Program-made: the position numbers and the translations under genes
Shown here: positions 52,092-61,210 of the stretch, piece after piece
How the letters are laid out: every line of letters starts with the position of its first letter
Position numbering within the stretch: the stretch's first letter is position 1
Notes under the pieces: model-generated
Seen by the model: only the letters and a program-made list of their open reading frames with translations
Databases searched by the model: none
What the model was told of the DNA's origin: nothing
From: CBDAPI01 sp965248635
GTDB taxonomy: Bacteria > Acidobacteriota > UBA6911 > RPQK01 > CBDAPI01
Assembly (NCBI GenBank): GCA_965248635.1
Contig: OZ252114.1
Location: 1,798,001 to 1,862,000, forward strand
Length of the DNA stretch: 64,000 bases
Reading direction: 5' to 3'

Positions 52092-53903
52092 CTAGCGGAG
52101 CAAGAGTTCGATCGGGCCCAGGGTAATGATCGGGACGAAGGTGATCAGAAGGACGACCGCCAGCAGGATGAGAACATAGGGCAGGGTGGACCGGTAGACC
52201 TCTGTGAGAGGTTTGTCAAAGCGAAAGGAGGAAAGGAACAGGTTCTCACCCATCGGCGGCATCAGGTAACCGAGTTCCATATTGGCCAGGAAGATGATCC
52301 CCAGGTGAACAGGGTCGATGCCATAGGCTGCCGCCATCGGAATGATGAGCGGAACCACCACCACGATCGCCGAGTAAATATCCATCAGGGCCCCAACCAC
52401 GATCAGCAACAGGTTCAGGGCCAGCAGGAAGACCAGGGGCGACTCGATGTGAGCCTGCACCCAATCGAGAGCCATGGTCGGGATCTCGGCCAGGGTCAGA
52501 TAATAGACAAATCCCAGGGCCACGCAGAGGATGATCATGAAGCCCCCGATCAAGGTGGAGCATTCCACGAAGACCCGGGGTAAATGCTTTCGAGGGCTCA
52601 GGTTCCGGTACACGACACACTCGATCAGGAAGGCCATGCCCACCATCAGCGCTGCCGCCTCCACCAGCGTTGCATAGCCTCCGATGATACTCCCCAGAAT
52701 GACCACGGGAAGCACCAGGTCCCATTTAGCTTGCCAGGCGGCCTGTCCCGCCTCGCGGAGTCGGAATGGGGTCCGCTCCGCTCCTCTCAGCCATCCCCTG
52801 GCGGCGGCCCAACCGGCCACACAGGTGACCAGAAGGAGACCGGGTAAAAACCCACCCACAAACAGCTCTTTGTAGTGCTGCTTGGCGTAGAATGCGTAGA
52901 GGAATACCGGAAGGCTGGGAAAAAAGAGCAGGCCAATGGATCCGGAGACCGTCACCAATCCAAGGGACGTTCGCCGGGGATAGCCGGCTTTTACAAGAAC
53001 CGGGAGAAACAGGCCCCCCATGGAGACAATGGTGATACCCGAGGCACCGGTCAGGGGAGTGAAGAAAGCCAGCACCAGAGCAGTCACGATCGCCAGCCCT
53101 CCAGGCATCCACCCCACCCAGGCGGTAGACAACCGCATCAGGCGGCGGCTGGCTCCTCCTTCGGCCAGTATGTAACCCCCCAGGGCAAACAGGGGAATTG
53201 CTGGAAGCATGGCGTTGACCGTCAACCGATAGGTTTCTCCAGGCATCGAGTTGATGGGAGTGCCGTCGCTCCACAGGCCCAGGAGTGCGATTCCGCCAAT
53301 GGCGGTGAAGATTGGCATCTCGAGCATCGTGGCGATCACAATCAGCAGCAAGCAGGGAAGCACGACTTCGCGGCCCTGGGGCAGGGAAAAGGTTCCGAAA
53401 ATGACCGGAATTGCCAATCCGGATGCCGCCAGCAGTCTTCCCCGGTTCGTGCCCGCGGCTTGCCAGATGAGCCGCAGCGTGATCACACCGAAACCGGCCG
53501 GGAGAATGATCAGAGCCAGCCAGGCTGGAATGCCCCAGGCCAGTTCGGTGCCGGCGTCGCGCTCTATCCTGACAAAATCCAGGCTGGCAACGAAGAGAAT
53601 ACCGGTAATGCCCGTGGCCACCAGAGAGGTGGCGACGCGGACAGGTGGGCGTAGTTTCTCCGGCAGAAACGTCAAACTGGAGAGAGCCAGGAGGCGGCCA
53701 CTACGCGCTGCCAGCGCGGCTCCGAGAAGCGTGATCCAGAGAGTCATGTGCTGGACGAGCACGATGGAGCCGGGAATTCCCCTTCCCAGGAGCGCCCGCC
53801 CCATGATCTCAATGATGGGCAGAATTGCCATCAGGCTCAGAACGAGCAGCGAAAGGGAGTCTTCAAACCAGCTGAGAAGGGGCCGAGGGGTTGCTTGCCG
53901 CAT
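52092..53903 (-). CDS. TRAP transporter fused permease (DctQM)
   Basis: 603 residues. The first ~150 are a four-helix DctQ small subunit (LVLSLMAILPIIEIMGRALL, HMTLWITLLGAALAARSGRL). The rest is the large DctM subunit with repeated helices and the two typical half-repeats (LFALGGYILAEGGASRRLMR; SMGGLFLPVLVKAG; HLGIIFLANMELGYLMPPMG). Fused QM proteins are one of the standard TRAP forms. It couples sodium movement to import of the ligand held by DctP. It starts 4 bp after dctP, so it is the last gene of the TPAT operon. Confidence 0.92.
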   Translation of the reverse strand: MRQATPRPLLSWFEDSLSLLVLSLMAILPIIEIMGRALLGRGIPGSIVLVQHMTLWITLLGAALAARSGRLLALSSLTFLPEKLRPPVRVATSLVATGITGILFVASLDFVRIERDAGTELAWGIPAWLALIILPAGFGVITLRLIWQAAGTNRGRLLAASGLAIPVIFGTFSLPQGREVVLPCLLLIVIATMLEMPIFTAIGGIALLGLWSDGTPINSMPGETYRLTVNAMLPAIPLFALGGYILAEGGASRRLMRLSTAWVGWMPGGLAIVTALVLAFFTPLTGASGITIVSMGGLFLPVLVKAGYPRRTSLGLVTVSGSIGLLFFPSLPVFLYAFYAKQHYKELFVGGFLPGLLLVTCVAGWAAARGWLRGAERTPFRLREAGQAAWQAKWDLVLPVVILGSIIGGYATLVEAAALMVGMAFLIECVVYRNLSPRKHLPRVFVECSTLIGGFMIILCVALGFVYYLTLAEIPTMALDWVQAHIESPLVFLLALNLLLIVVGALMDIYSAIVVVVPLIIPMAAAYGIDPVHLGIIFLANMELGYLMPPMGENLFLSSFRFDKPLTEVYRSTLPYVLILLAVVLLITFVPIITLGPIELLLR

Positions 53904-53906
53904 TTC

Positions 53907-54917
53907 CTAATTGTGAGATCGGAATTCATCGCGCAGCCGCCGGACCTGGTCGAAGAGATGGGCCGGGGCATAGCGTCCCCGGAGTTGAGGATAGGCCTCC
54001 TCGGCTTCCTTCTGCCAACTGTCCAGTTCAGCTTGATCCAGCTGAATCACCCGCAGTCCGCGTTTTTCCATCTCAGCCACGGCATCGCTGTCCATCTGGC
54101 GTATCTCGTCGCGCAGAAGGTCGCCGGCTCTGGTGGCTGCCTCCAGCATGCCGGGGCGGAGTTCTTCCGGAATCTGCTCCCAGGTTTTCAGGCTGATCAC
54201 GGTCCCGGCCACCAGTGGTGTCCATCTGAAGCTCGCCATGTTGGGGGTCAGACGGTACGACTCGTAGAGTAAAGCGAAGAGTGGGGGCAGGCTCACGGCT
54301 TCGATCATTCCCGTCTGAAGAGAGGTGATCATATCGCTGAGCGAAAGCGGGACAACTCGGAAGCCAAACTCCTTGTAGAGGCTTTCCATGTCCGGATCTC
54401 CGGCGTGGGTGAACAGTTTGAGCTTGCGAAGATCATCGGGTGTCCGCGCGGGTTCAGTTGTAAAGGAGTGGACCCAGCCGGCATCTCCCCAGTTCAGGAG
54501 CTTGAATCCCCGCTCCTCAAGCCGTTTCTCGAGTTGATCCGAGATGCGTGCTCTTACGTAGTCAAGTTCCTCATAGGAATCAAACATCAGGGGAATCTGA
54601 AGACAGGAGATCCCCTTGTCGATCTGGGCCAACCCGGCAGAGCTGAGGGCCACTGCCTGGATTCGACCGGAGCGCACTTGTCTGACCATCTCCGGTCCGT
54701 CGCCCAGAACACCCCCGGGATAGATCTGAACCCGAATGGCTCCTTGCGAGATTCTATGCCATTCCTGACGAAGCTGTTTGAGAGTTTCGTGCCAGGGAGA
54801 GTCCTGGGGAGCCACAGTTCCAATCCGAATCCGGATTGGCTGAGCCTGGAGAGCCGCCGGGAAAAGCAGCAGGCCCCCGAGTAAAATCAACGAGCTGCGA
54901 GCGGTTGGAATCTTCAT
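53907..54917 (-). CDS. dctP: TRAP transporter substrate-binding protein (DctP/TatP-type)
   Basis: 336 residues with a signal peptide (SLILLGGLLLFPAALQAQ). DctP motifs: IRIGTVAPQDSPWHETLKQL, IQAVALSSAGLAQIDKGISC, FKLLNWGDAGWVHSFTTEPA and ITSLQTGMIEAVSLPPLFAL. It overlaps tatT by 4 bp (ATGA) and is followed by the fused permease. In Treponema pallidum the partner pair TatP-TatT binds ligand between them; the same gene order here supports that mode. Ligand unknown. Confidence 0.92.
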   Translation of the reverse strand: MKIPTARSSLILLGGLLLFPAALQAQPIRIRIGTVAPQDSPWHETLKQLRQEWHRISQGAIRVQIYPGGVLGDGPEMVRQVRSGRIQAVALSSAGLAQIDKGISCLQIPLMFDSYEELDYVRARISDQLEKRLEERGFKLLNWGDAGWVHSFTTEPARTPDDLRKLKLFTHAGDPDMESLYKEFGFRVVPLSLSDMITSLQTGMIEAVSLPPLFALLYESYRLTPNMASFRWTPLVAGTVISLKTWEQIPEELRPGMLEAATRAGDLLRDEIRQMDSDAVAEMEKRGLRVIQLDQAELDSWQKEAEEAYPQLRGRYAPAHLFDQVRRLRDEFRSHN

Positions 54918-55882
54918 CGTTGTCCCTCCTGATCCTGGGTCGGCTCGTCACTCAGAATGAGGTCATCCATTCGATCCAGGATGAACTCGGCTCGGCGCTG
55001 CGCCAGCAGGTTGATGAGCCGGTTCTCTGGTTCGGCATCGGGATTCACGGAGAGGGCCCGATTGATCAATGAAAGAAACAGGTCCCGATCCTGGTTGGGA
55101 ATGGCCAGGGCCTCGGCATAGGTCACGAACAGACCGGCGTGCCGCCCGCTCGAGAGAGCAAGTGCCCTCTCATAGTTGCGCGTGATCTCGGGTTCGTCGA
55201 ATTCTCCTACTTTGGATCCGGCAAGCTGGACCTTGAACTCGTAGAGAGATCCGTTGTTCCAACCTTCATCCAGATCCAGAGCCCGATCGAGCAGGGCCTC
55301 CACCTCCGGCAGTCTGGCCAGCATCGCCGCGTCGTCTCGGGAGGCGGAGATGGCGAGACCCAGAGAGGCGGCCGTCCAGTAGAGAAAAGGCAGATCTCGT
55401 TTTCTCTTTTTCTCCACGGTTTTGCTGATGGCGCCTCGAGGATCGGTCAACATGGCGCTCTCCAGGCCTGGATACCAGCGCTCCAGCCCGCGCATGCAGT
55501 AACTGTGTGCGCGCAGGTAGAACCTTCTCGCCCGGGATTGCAGGGCCCGGGCTCGATCCAGGTCCTCCTCCTCGGCCAGCTCTGCCGGGTAATCGACAAA
55601 AGCGTAGGAGTAAAGAACATAACCCTGGCAAGCCGTGATCAACAACCCGGGGTGCCGGGGGGATTCGCCAAGCAGCGTCTCGGTGAGTTTCAGCCCGAAG
55701 GGAAGGGCCTCGCCTACGATTTCAATGTCCTCTTCGCTCTCATACACCGAGTTGCCGGAGGCCAGGGCGTCTCCCACCATGTTGACTGCGTAGCGGCGCA
55801 CCGAGCAGGCGGAAGAAAGTGCCAGCAGGAGAGTGAAGGAGATGAGAAACAGACTGTGTCCAGGCTTGATCTTTGTGCTCAT
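54914..55882 (-). CDS. tatT: TatT: TPR lipoprotein of a TPAT-type TRAP transporter
   Basis: Start ATG 55882 (MSTKIKPGHSLFLISFTLLL) with lipobox LSSACS, so a lipoprotein. The body of the 322-residue protein is alpha-helical with TatT family features: MVGDALASGNSVYESEEDIE, EALPFGLKLTETLLGESPRH, LITACQGYVLYSYAFVDYPA and LDRALDLDEGWNNGSLYEFK. TatT proteins form trimeric TPR rings that dock DctP-like proteins. Gene order TPR-tatT-dctP-dctQM is the TPAT arrangement described for Treponema. The open frame extends upstream to 55990 but lacks a better start. Confidence 0.9.
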   Translation of the reverse strand: MSTKIKPGHSLFLISFTLLLALSSACSVRRYAVNMVGDALASGNSVYESEEDIEIVGEALPFGLKLTETLLGESPRHPGLLITACQGYVLYSYAFVDYPAELAEEEDLDRARALQSRARRFYLRAHSYCMRGLERWYPGLESAMLTDPRGAISKTVEKKRKRDLPFLYWTAASLGLAISASRDDAAMLARLPEVEALLDRALDLDEGWNNGSLYEFKVQLAGSKVGEFDEPEITRNYERALALSSGRHAGLFVTYAEALAIPNQDRDLFLSLINRALSVNPDAEPENRLINLLAQRRAEFILDRMDDLILSDEPTQDQEGQR

Positions 55883-55959
55883 GAAGTGCTCCTGTTCGTT
55901 AATGAAGAAAAAGTGGTGAAGGGTTACAGGTTCTCCCCCTTCGCAGGGAATCGTCGTCG

Positions 55960-56757
55960 CTAATCCACTCGGGAAAGGAATTCCCGGCACTCCCTCAGGA
56001 GGGCAGAGTCATCCTCGAATTTGGGCGCCAGGGTCAGAGCCAGGCGGAGCTGCTCGGAGGCTTCGCGTTGCAGTCCCGAGCGCTTGAGAGCCCGCGCTAA
56101 TTCATACCGATAGAGTATGAAATCGGGCCGGATCCCCACTGCTTTCCGATAAGCTTCAATGGCATTTTCGAGAGAAAGCTCCTTTGGAACTCCTCCCAAC
56201 AAGACCCTGGCCAGGCTCTTCTGGAGAAAGCCGGCTGTCCCCACCTGGTAGTTGAGATTGGCCAGTATGTACCAGGCCCGGTCATCGTCGGGCCTGCTCT
56301 CCAGGGTCCGGTCAACGTGCTCCTTGACTTTCCACCCGGCCGCTATCTTTTCCCGGAACCCGGAGACCAGGGCGATTCCTCCATGGGCCCAGGCCATCAC
56401 CAGATTGGCCTCCGGTTCATCGGGTCTGGCGGCGAAGGCCTGCCGGGCTAGAGACTGGGACTTCCGGTAATACTCTTTCTGGCGCTCCCGGTCGGGGAAT
56501 CGCTTGCCCACCTGGCCGTACAGATAGCTGGCGCCGCAAACCGCCTCAAAGTGATCAGGATCGACTTCGAGAGCCTGCAGGTAGAAGTCCAGAGCCTCAC
56601 GCTCCCGGTACTGCTCCTGGAGAGCCCGAGCGTGGGTCACAGGCTCGGCAGGTGGAGACCGACGGGAAGGCTGAGTTACTGAACTCCAGGATTCCGACAG
56701 CATCACAAATGACAGAATGGACAAATGCAGCCTGCCGGATCGTCGCGAAATCAACAC
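55960..56757 (-). CDS. TPR-repeat exported protein at the head of the TRAP operon
   Basis: 265 residues starting at GTG 56757, 11 nt after the kinase stop. The N-terminus is a weak signal peptide (LHLSILSFVMLSESWSS). TPR units are readable: REALDFYLQALEVDPDHFEA, RQAFAARPDEPEANLVMAWA, VDRTLESRPDDDRAWYILAN and AIEAYRKAVGIRPDFILYRY. This is a second TPR protein in addition to TatT. It is co-directional with both the kinase and tatT and probably acts in the periplasm with them. Confidence 0.78.
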   Translation of the reverse strand: MLISRRSGRLHLSILSFVMLSESWSSVTQPSRRSPPAEPVTHARALQEQYREREALDFYLQALEVDPDHFEAVCGASYLYGQVGKRFPDRERQKEYYRKSQSLARQAFAARPDEPEANLVMAWAHGGIALVSGFREKIAAGWKVKEHVDRTLESRPDDDRAWYILANLNYQVGTAGFLQKSLARVLLGGVPKELSLENAIEAYRKAVGIRPDFILYRYELARALKRSGLQREASEQLRLALTLAPKFEDDSALLRECREFLSRVD

Positions 56758-56768
56758 AAGCGAAGTAC

Positions 56769-59321
56769 TCAGGTATCGAGCCCGATTTTCTCGATCAGGG
56801 CTCCGAACCTCGGCTCGCTGCGCAACTTGTCGAAAATCGGATCAACCCGGAGAAAAACAAGATACTCAGAACGCTCCTCGAAGGCCCGCTCGAGCCATTC
56901 CAGAGCCTGAGGCGAATATCCGAGTATGGTGTAGCCCATGGCAAAGAAAAAGGGTGGAAACTGGCCCTTCCACTCCTCTTCTCCCAGCGTTGATGTGGTC
57001 AGTGAGTTCACAAAAGCAAGAACATCGATGGGAGGTCCGACACCTTTTTGAAACTCGGAGATGGAGCTCACAAAGAGGGATATCTGCTCGATTCTGGAGT
57101 CCGAGTTCTCATGTTGCTTCACGTAGGCCAGGGCCAGTCCTAGATGAGCCGGCCCAAAATCGGGATCCAGCTCGAGAGCCCGTTTGTACAAGGGGATGGC
57201 TGCGTCATACTCGCGCCCGTAGTAGAGACAGCGGGCCAGCGCAGCGTTGGCTGCCGGCGAGAGGGGATCCAGCCTTCGAGCCATGCCGATCTCACTCAGC
57301 GCTGCGTCCAGGTCGCCCGTGGCGGCCAGGTAGAGTCCGTACCAGTGGTGGGCGGTCGAGTAACCCGGGTTGAGTTCGAGTGCTGTCTTGAAATGTCTCT
57401 CTGATTCCTCCCAATCCCAGTTGTAGGACATCAGGGTGCTGGCCAGGGAAGTGTGTGCCTCAGCGGAGCCCGGGTCCAGGGACAGGGCCATGCGGGCTGC
57501 CTTTTCCGCCTTGGGAATGACCTCGACAGGGGGCAGTCCGCCATAGCCGGTTGCGCCCAGAAGGGCATGTGCATCCGCCAGTCCTGAGTAGGCCAGGGCT
57601 GACTCCGGATCCAGGTCAATGGCCTGCTGGAAGTACGAAACGGCAGTCTCCAGGGCGGGCCGGGAGCGCTGGGCCAGGAAGAAGCGGCCGTGCAGATACA
57701 GCTCATAGGCACCGACATTCTTCACAGGGGATCCACGGAGAGCTTCCGCCTCTCCCGGGGCCAGGGCCAGGTTGATATTCTCGACAACCTGCTCCGAGAT
57801 GTCAGCCTGGACCTTCAGGACGTCCGTCCAGGCTTGTCGGTACTCCCTTGCCCACACCGTCGTGTCGTCGGCAGCACGGACCAGCTGGACCGTCACCACC
57901 AACTCGGTTCCGGGTCGCTGGAAAGTGCCGTTCAGTATGTAGTCTGCCTGCAGTTTCTCCGCGATCTCAGGAAGAGCCAGGCCTCTTCCCTTGAAGTACA
58001 TGACGGAATGCCGTGAGATCACAGAAAGTCCCCTTACATTGGCCAATCGGGTGATCAGGGAGTCTGTCAGTCCTTCACCAAGGATGTCGTCTTTCTGGTT
58101 GGGACCGAGGTGGACAAGCGGGAGAACGGCGATTCGGGGATTCGGATCCACGGGCATCTCTGCAATGTCCAGGGTTGGATCCCTTCGTGCTTCGTCGCGC
58201 ACCGTCCGGTCCAGGGAAAGGAAAGAGATAAAGAGGATCGTGAGGACGAGGACTGCACCGGCAGTCAAGACGACGCCCGGACTCACCAGGTCGCGCAAAA
58301 AAGTCCTGAAGCCGGTGGCTTTGACGTCTTCAAGAAGGCGCCTCAGGTTTTCTCGGACCTCCGCGAATGTACCGAAGCGGCGATTCGCTTTCTTTGCCAT
58401 CATCTTTTCCAGAGTTCGCTGCAGGGAAGGGGGGGCGTCGCGCACGTGTTCGGACGGTGCTGGAAACGGCGTGGAGACGATCGCATTGATCGTCTCCAGT
58501 GTAGAGTCTTTCAGAAAGGGGTGAACCCCGGTGACCATCTCGTAAAGGACGACCCCCAGCGAGAAGATATCTGATCGATGATCGATCTTTTTCCCCTGAA
58601 GCTGCTCAGGAGACATGTAGGCGGGTGTTCCCAGGATGGAACCGCTCTCCGTGAGGTCGGAGAACCAGGTGTCTTCGGTACCTTCTTTCCTGCCGGGAAG
58701 GATCCTTTTGGCCAATCCGAAATCGAGAACCTTGACATGTCCATCCGGACTGAACATGACATTCGAGGGTTTCAGGTCGCGGTGGACTATTCCTTGTTGG
58801 ACGGCGCTCCCCAGAGCTTCCGCCAGTTCCTCAGCGGCCTTCAAAGCGTCGTGCAGAGGGAGGCGTCCTTCCTTCAGCCTCTGCCTCAGGTTCCTGCCCG
58901 GTACGTACTCCATGGAGATGAAGCTACGGCCCTCGAATTCGTCAATTTCATGAATCTTGCAGATGTAGGGGTGGTCCAGGGCGGCGGCAGCTTTGGCTTC
59001 TCTGAGAAACCGCTGTCTGGCGCTGGGGCTGCGCTGCAACTCGCCGGGCAGGAACTTGAGGGCCACTTTTCGGTTCAGCGTGGTGTCCTGAGCCAGGAAC
59101 ACCTCGCCCATGCCCCCCTGGCCAATCTTCTCGAGGATGAGGTAACGGGACGTGGAGGTTCCGATCAGGTCCTGAGCGGACTGGCCGTGGCTCCCAGTCT
59201 CCAGTTCCGAGAGACTCAGCCCGAGGGAGAGGAGGCAACCCGGGCACAGCCCTCGCGACAGCTCCTGGCTGGATAACTCCGTTCCACACTCAGAACACAG
59301 TGTGTTCCCCGGCAAAGACAA
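56769..59321 (-). CDS. Ser/Thr protein kinase with TolB-like and TPR sensor region
   Basis: 850 residues; probable start TTG 59321 after AAGGAG. Zinc ribbon CSECGTEL...LCPGC, then the kinase domain (about 55-330: GQGGMGEVFLAQD, HRDLKPSNVMFSPDGHVKVL, GTPAYMSPEQLQG), a membrane helix (LTAGAVLVLTILFISFLSL, about 350-370), a TolB-like domain (RIAVLPLVHLGPNQKDDILG, VMYFKGRGLALPEIAEKLQA) and TPRs (YFQQAIDLDPESALAYSGLA onward). These are typical acidobacterial receptors. It reads into the TPR/TatT/DctP genes and is divergent from its sigma factor. Confidence 0.9.
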   Translation of the reverse strand: MSLPGNTLCSECGTELSSQELSRGLCPGCLLSLGLSLSELETGSHGQSAQDLIGTSTSRYLILEKIGQGGMGEVFLAQDTTLNRKVALKFLPGELQRSPSARQRFLREAKAAAALDHPYICKIHEIDEFEGRSFISMEYVPGRNLRQRLKEGRLPLHDALKAAEELAEALGSAVQQGIVHRDLKPSNVMFSPDGHVKVLDFGLAKRILPGRKEGTEDTWFSDLTESGSILGTPAYMSPEQLQGKKIDHRSDIFSLGVVLYEMVTGVHPFLKDSTLETINAIVSTPFPAPSEHVRDAPPSLQRTLEKMMAKKANRRFGTFAEVRENLRRLLEDVKATGFRTFLRDLVSPGVVLTAGAVLVLTILFISFLSLDRTVRDEARRDPTLDIAEMPVDPNPRIAVLPLVHLGPNQKDDILGEGLTDSLITRLANVRGLSVISRHSVMYFKGRGLALPEIAEKLQADYILNGTFQRPGTELVVTVQLVRAADDTTVWAREYRQAWTDVLKVQADISEQVVENINLALAPGEAEALRGSPVKNVGAYELYLHGRFFLAQRSRPALETAVSYFQQAIDLDPESALAYSGLADAHALLGATGYGGLPPVEVIPKAEKAARMALSLDPGSAEAHTSLASTLMSYNWDWEESERHFKTALELNPGYSTAHHWYGLYLAATGDLDAALSEIGMARRLDPLSPAANAALARCLYYGREYDAAIPLYKRALELDPDFGPAHLGLALAYVKQHENSDSRIEQISLFVSSISEFQKGVGPPIDVLAFVNSLTTSTLGEEEWKGQFPPFFFAMGYTILGYSPQALEWLERAFEERSEYLVFLRVDPIFDKLRSEPRFGALIEKIGLDT

Positions 59322-59420
59322 TACTCCTTGAGAGAAAGGTCAAGCGAGTATAGCAAGCCTCAGTTTTCAGAACCCGAAGCGCCAGGATCTGCTATTCTCG
59401 CAATCATCGGAACCTTCCCC

Positions 59421-60173
59421 ATGGACGATCGGAAGCCAACCCGCCGTCAAGACTGGTTCACAACCACCAGGTGGACGCTGGTTCTGGAGGCGGCGGACAC
59501 GAAGAGTCCCCATGCGCGAGAGGCTCTCGAGGATCTCGAGGATCTTTGTGGGCGCTACTGGCACCCCCTGTATGTCTATGTGCGGCGGCGTGGTTACGGT
59601 CCCGAGGAGGCCCAGGATCTCACTCAGGGGTTCTTTGCCCAACTGCTCGGCAAGAGATACATCAAGGCTGCAGACCCACTGCGGGGAAAGTTCCGCTCCT
59701 TCCTCTTGACCTCTTTGAAGAACTTCCTCGCCAACGAGAGGGATCGGGCCAGCGCCAAAAAGCGGGGGGGAGGCAAAGCCGAGATCTCTCTTGACTTTGA
59801 ACAAGGAGAGAGCCTCTACCAGGTGGAAGCGGCAGAAAATACGTCTCCCGACAGGGTATACGAGGAGCGCTGGGCTCTCACGCTGATCGACCAGACTCTG
59901 GCAAGACTGGCGGCGGAAATGGAGGATGCGGGCCAGAGCAGGCGTTTCAAGGATCTCAAGCCGTTTCTGACGGGCGAGGCATCGGGTACCCGGTACCGTC
60001 CGGTGGCAGAAGGGCTGGGGATGACGGAAGGAGCGGTCAAGGTAGCCGTCCATCGACTGCGCCGGCGTTTTGGTGGTCTGCTCCGGGAGGAAGTGGGACA
60101 GACTGTTTCAGATGCCGTAAAGGTCGACGAAGAGATCCGTTATCTGCTCTCAGTTCTGGGGGCTGGGACGTAG
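59421..60173 (+). CDS. ECF-like RNA polymerase sigma factor
   Basis: Start ATG 59421 (MDDRKPTRRQDWFTTTRWTL). Region 2 features YVRRRGYGPEEAQDLTQGFF and FRSFLLTSLKNFLANERDRA; region 4 features RYRPVAEGLGMTEGAVKVAV followed by HRLRRRFGGLL. It is the intact paralogue of the TGA-bearing sigma gene at 51.2-52.0 kb. It lies divergent from a zinc-ribbon kinase. Its 3' end overlaps the alr 3' end by 34 bp (convergent). Confidence 0.9.
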   Translation: MDDRKPTRRQDWFTTTRWTLVLEAADTKSPHAREALEDLEDLCGRYWHPLYVYVRRRGYGPEEAQDLTQGFFAQLLGKRYIKAADPLRGKFRSFLLTSLKNFLANERDRASAKKRGGGKAEISLDFEQGESLYQVEAAENTSPDRVYEERWALTLIDQTLARLAAEMEDAGQSRRFKDLKPFLTGEASGTRYRPVAEGLGMTEGAVKVAVHRLRRRFGGLLREEVGQTVSDAVKVDEEIRYLLSVLGAGT

Positions 60174-61210
60174 CGACGCTCCACGCGTGCCCCGATCCCG
60201 GTGAGAATCTCATAGGGAATCGTGTTGTCAAGATCTGCCAGGGCTGCGCAGGAAAGGCAAGAGTTCGGATCACCGCTGAGGAGCTCGACCTCGGTTCCAG
60301 GCTGCACTCCTTCAATGTCGGTTACGTCGACGCAGATCAGGTCCATAGTGACACTTCCCACCACTCTGGCCAGCCGACTGTGAACCAGGACATCGGCCCG
60401 ATTCGCGAGACTCCTCGGATAGCCGTCAGCGTATCCCACGGGCACAACCCCGATCACCGACTCCCGTCGGCTCTGAAAAGATGTCCCATAGCCCACCCAC
60501 TGGCCCGCTTTGACTTGACGAACGGCCAGGAGTCGACTTTTCCACCTAAGTACGGGTCGGAGATCTTCAAATCCGGGGCAAGGAGCCACACCGTACAGAG
60601 CCAGCCCGACTCTGACCAGATCGAGGTGTGCTTCGGGAAACCTCAATCCCGCACTGTTGGCGATGTGTCGACGTTGCGAGATGTCGCTGGTCGCTTTCAG
60701 GAAGCGCTCCACCTGCAGCCGGGAGAAGTCGGCGTCGGCGTCGGCCCGTGCGAAGTGGGAGTAGACACCTTGTAGAGGGGCGGGAGTGGACCTGAGAAAA
60801 GCAGCCGCCTTCTCCCACGGGATCCCGATTCGGGTCATGCCGGTGTCGATCTTGACTTCGACCGCCAGGTCGGGGGGGACGGGGCGAGTGTCGTGGATGG
60901 TCGCCGTCAAGCGATGCTCAATGAAGGTCTCGACTTCGTTCTCCTGCCACCCGCCGAAAACCAGAATCTCACTCTCAGCAAAGGCCTGCCGCAACTCCAG
61001 GCCTTCTCCAGGCTGAGCGACGGCGAATCTGGAGATCCCCTCTTGACGCAGAAGCCTCGCAATCTGGAGAAGGCCATGTCCATAGGCATTGGCTTTGACG
61101 ACGGGCAGAATGGCCGTGCCATTGCGGAGGCGCGACCGGATCACTTTCAGATTGTTCTTGAGGTTGGGGACTGAGGTTTCCACCCACGACCTAGCTGCAC
61201 TCGACTTCAT
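60140..61210 (-). CDS. alr: Alanine racemase
   Basis: 356 residues. The PLP-binding lysine is in VVKANAYGHGL near residue 39. The catalytic tyrosine region QWVGYGTSFQSRRES and VVPVGYADGYPRSL are conserved, as is the C-terminal CVDVTDIEGVQPGTEVELL. Alr makes D-alanine for peptidoglycan. The length and motifs are complete. The start overlaps the dnaB stop by 4 bp, so both are cotranscribed. Confidence 0.95.
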   Translation of the reverse strand: MKSSAARSWVETSVPNLKNNLKVIRSRLRNGTAILPVVKANAYGHGLLQIARLLRQEGISRFAVAQPGEGLELRQAFAESEILVFGGWQENEVETFIEHRLTATIHDTRPVPPDLAVEVKIDTGMTRIGIPWEKAAAFLRSTPAPLQGVYSHFARADADADFSRLQVERFLKATSDISQRRHIANSAGLRFPEAHLDLVRVGLALYGVAPCPGFEDLRPVLRWKSRLLAVRQVKAGQWVGYGTSFQSRRESVIGVVPVGYADGYPRSLANRADVLVHSRLARVVGSVTMDLICVDVTDIEGVQPGTEVELLSGDPNSCLSCAALADLDNTIPYEILTGIGARVERRYVPAPRTESR

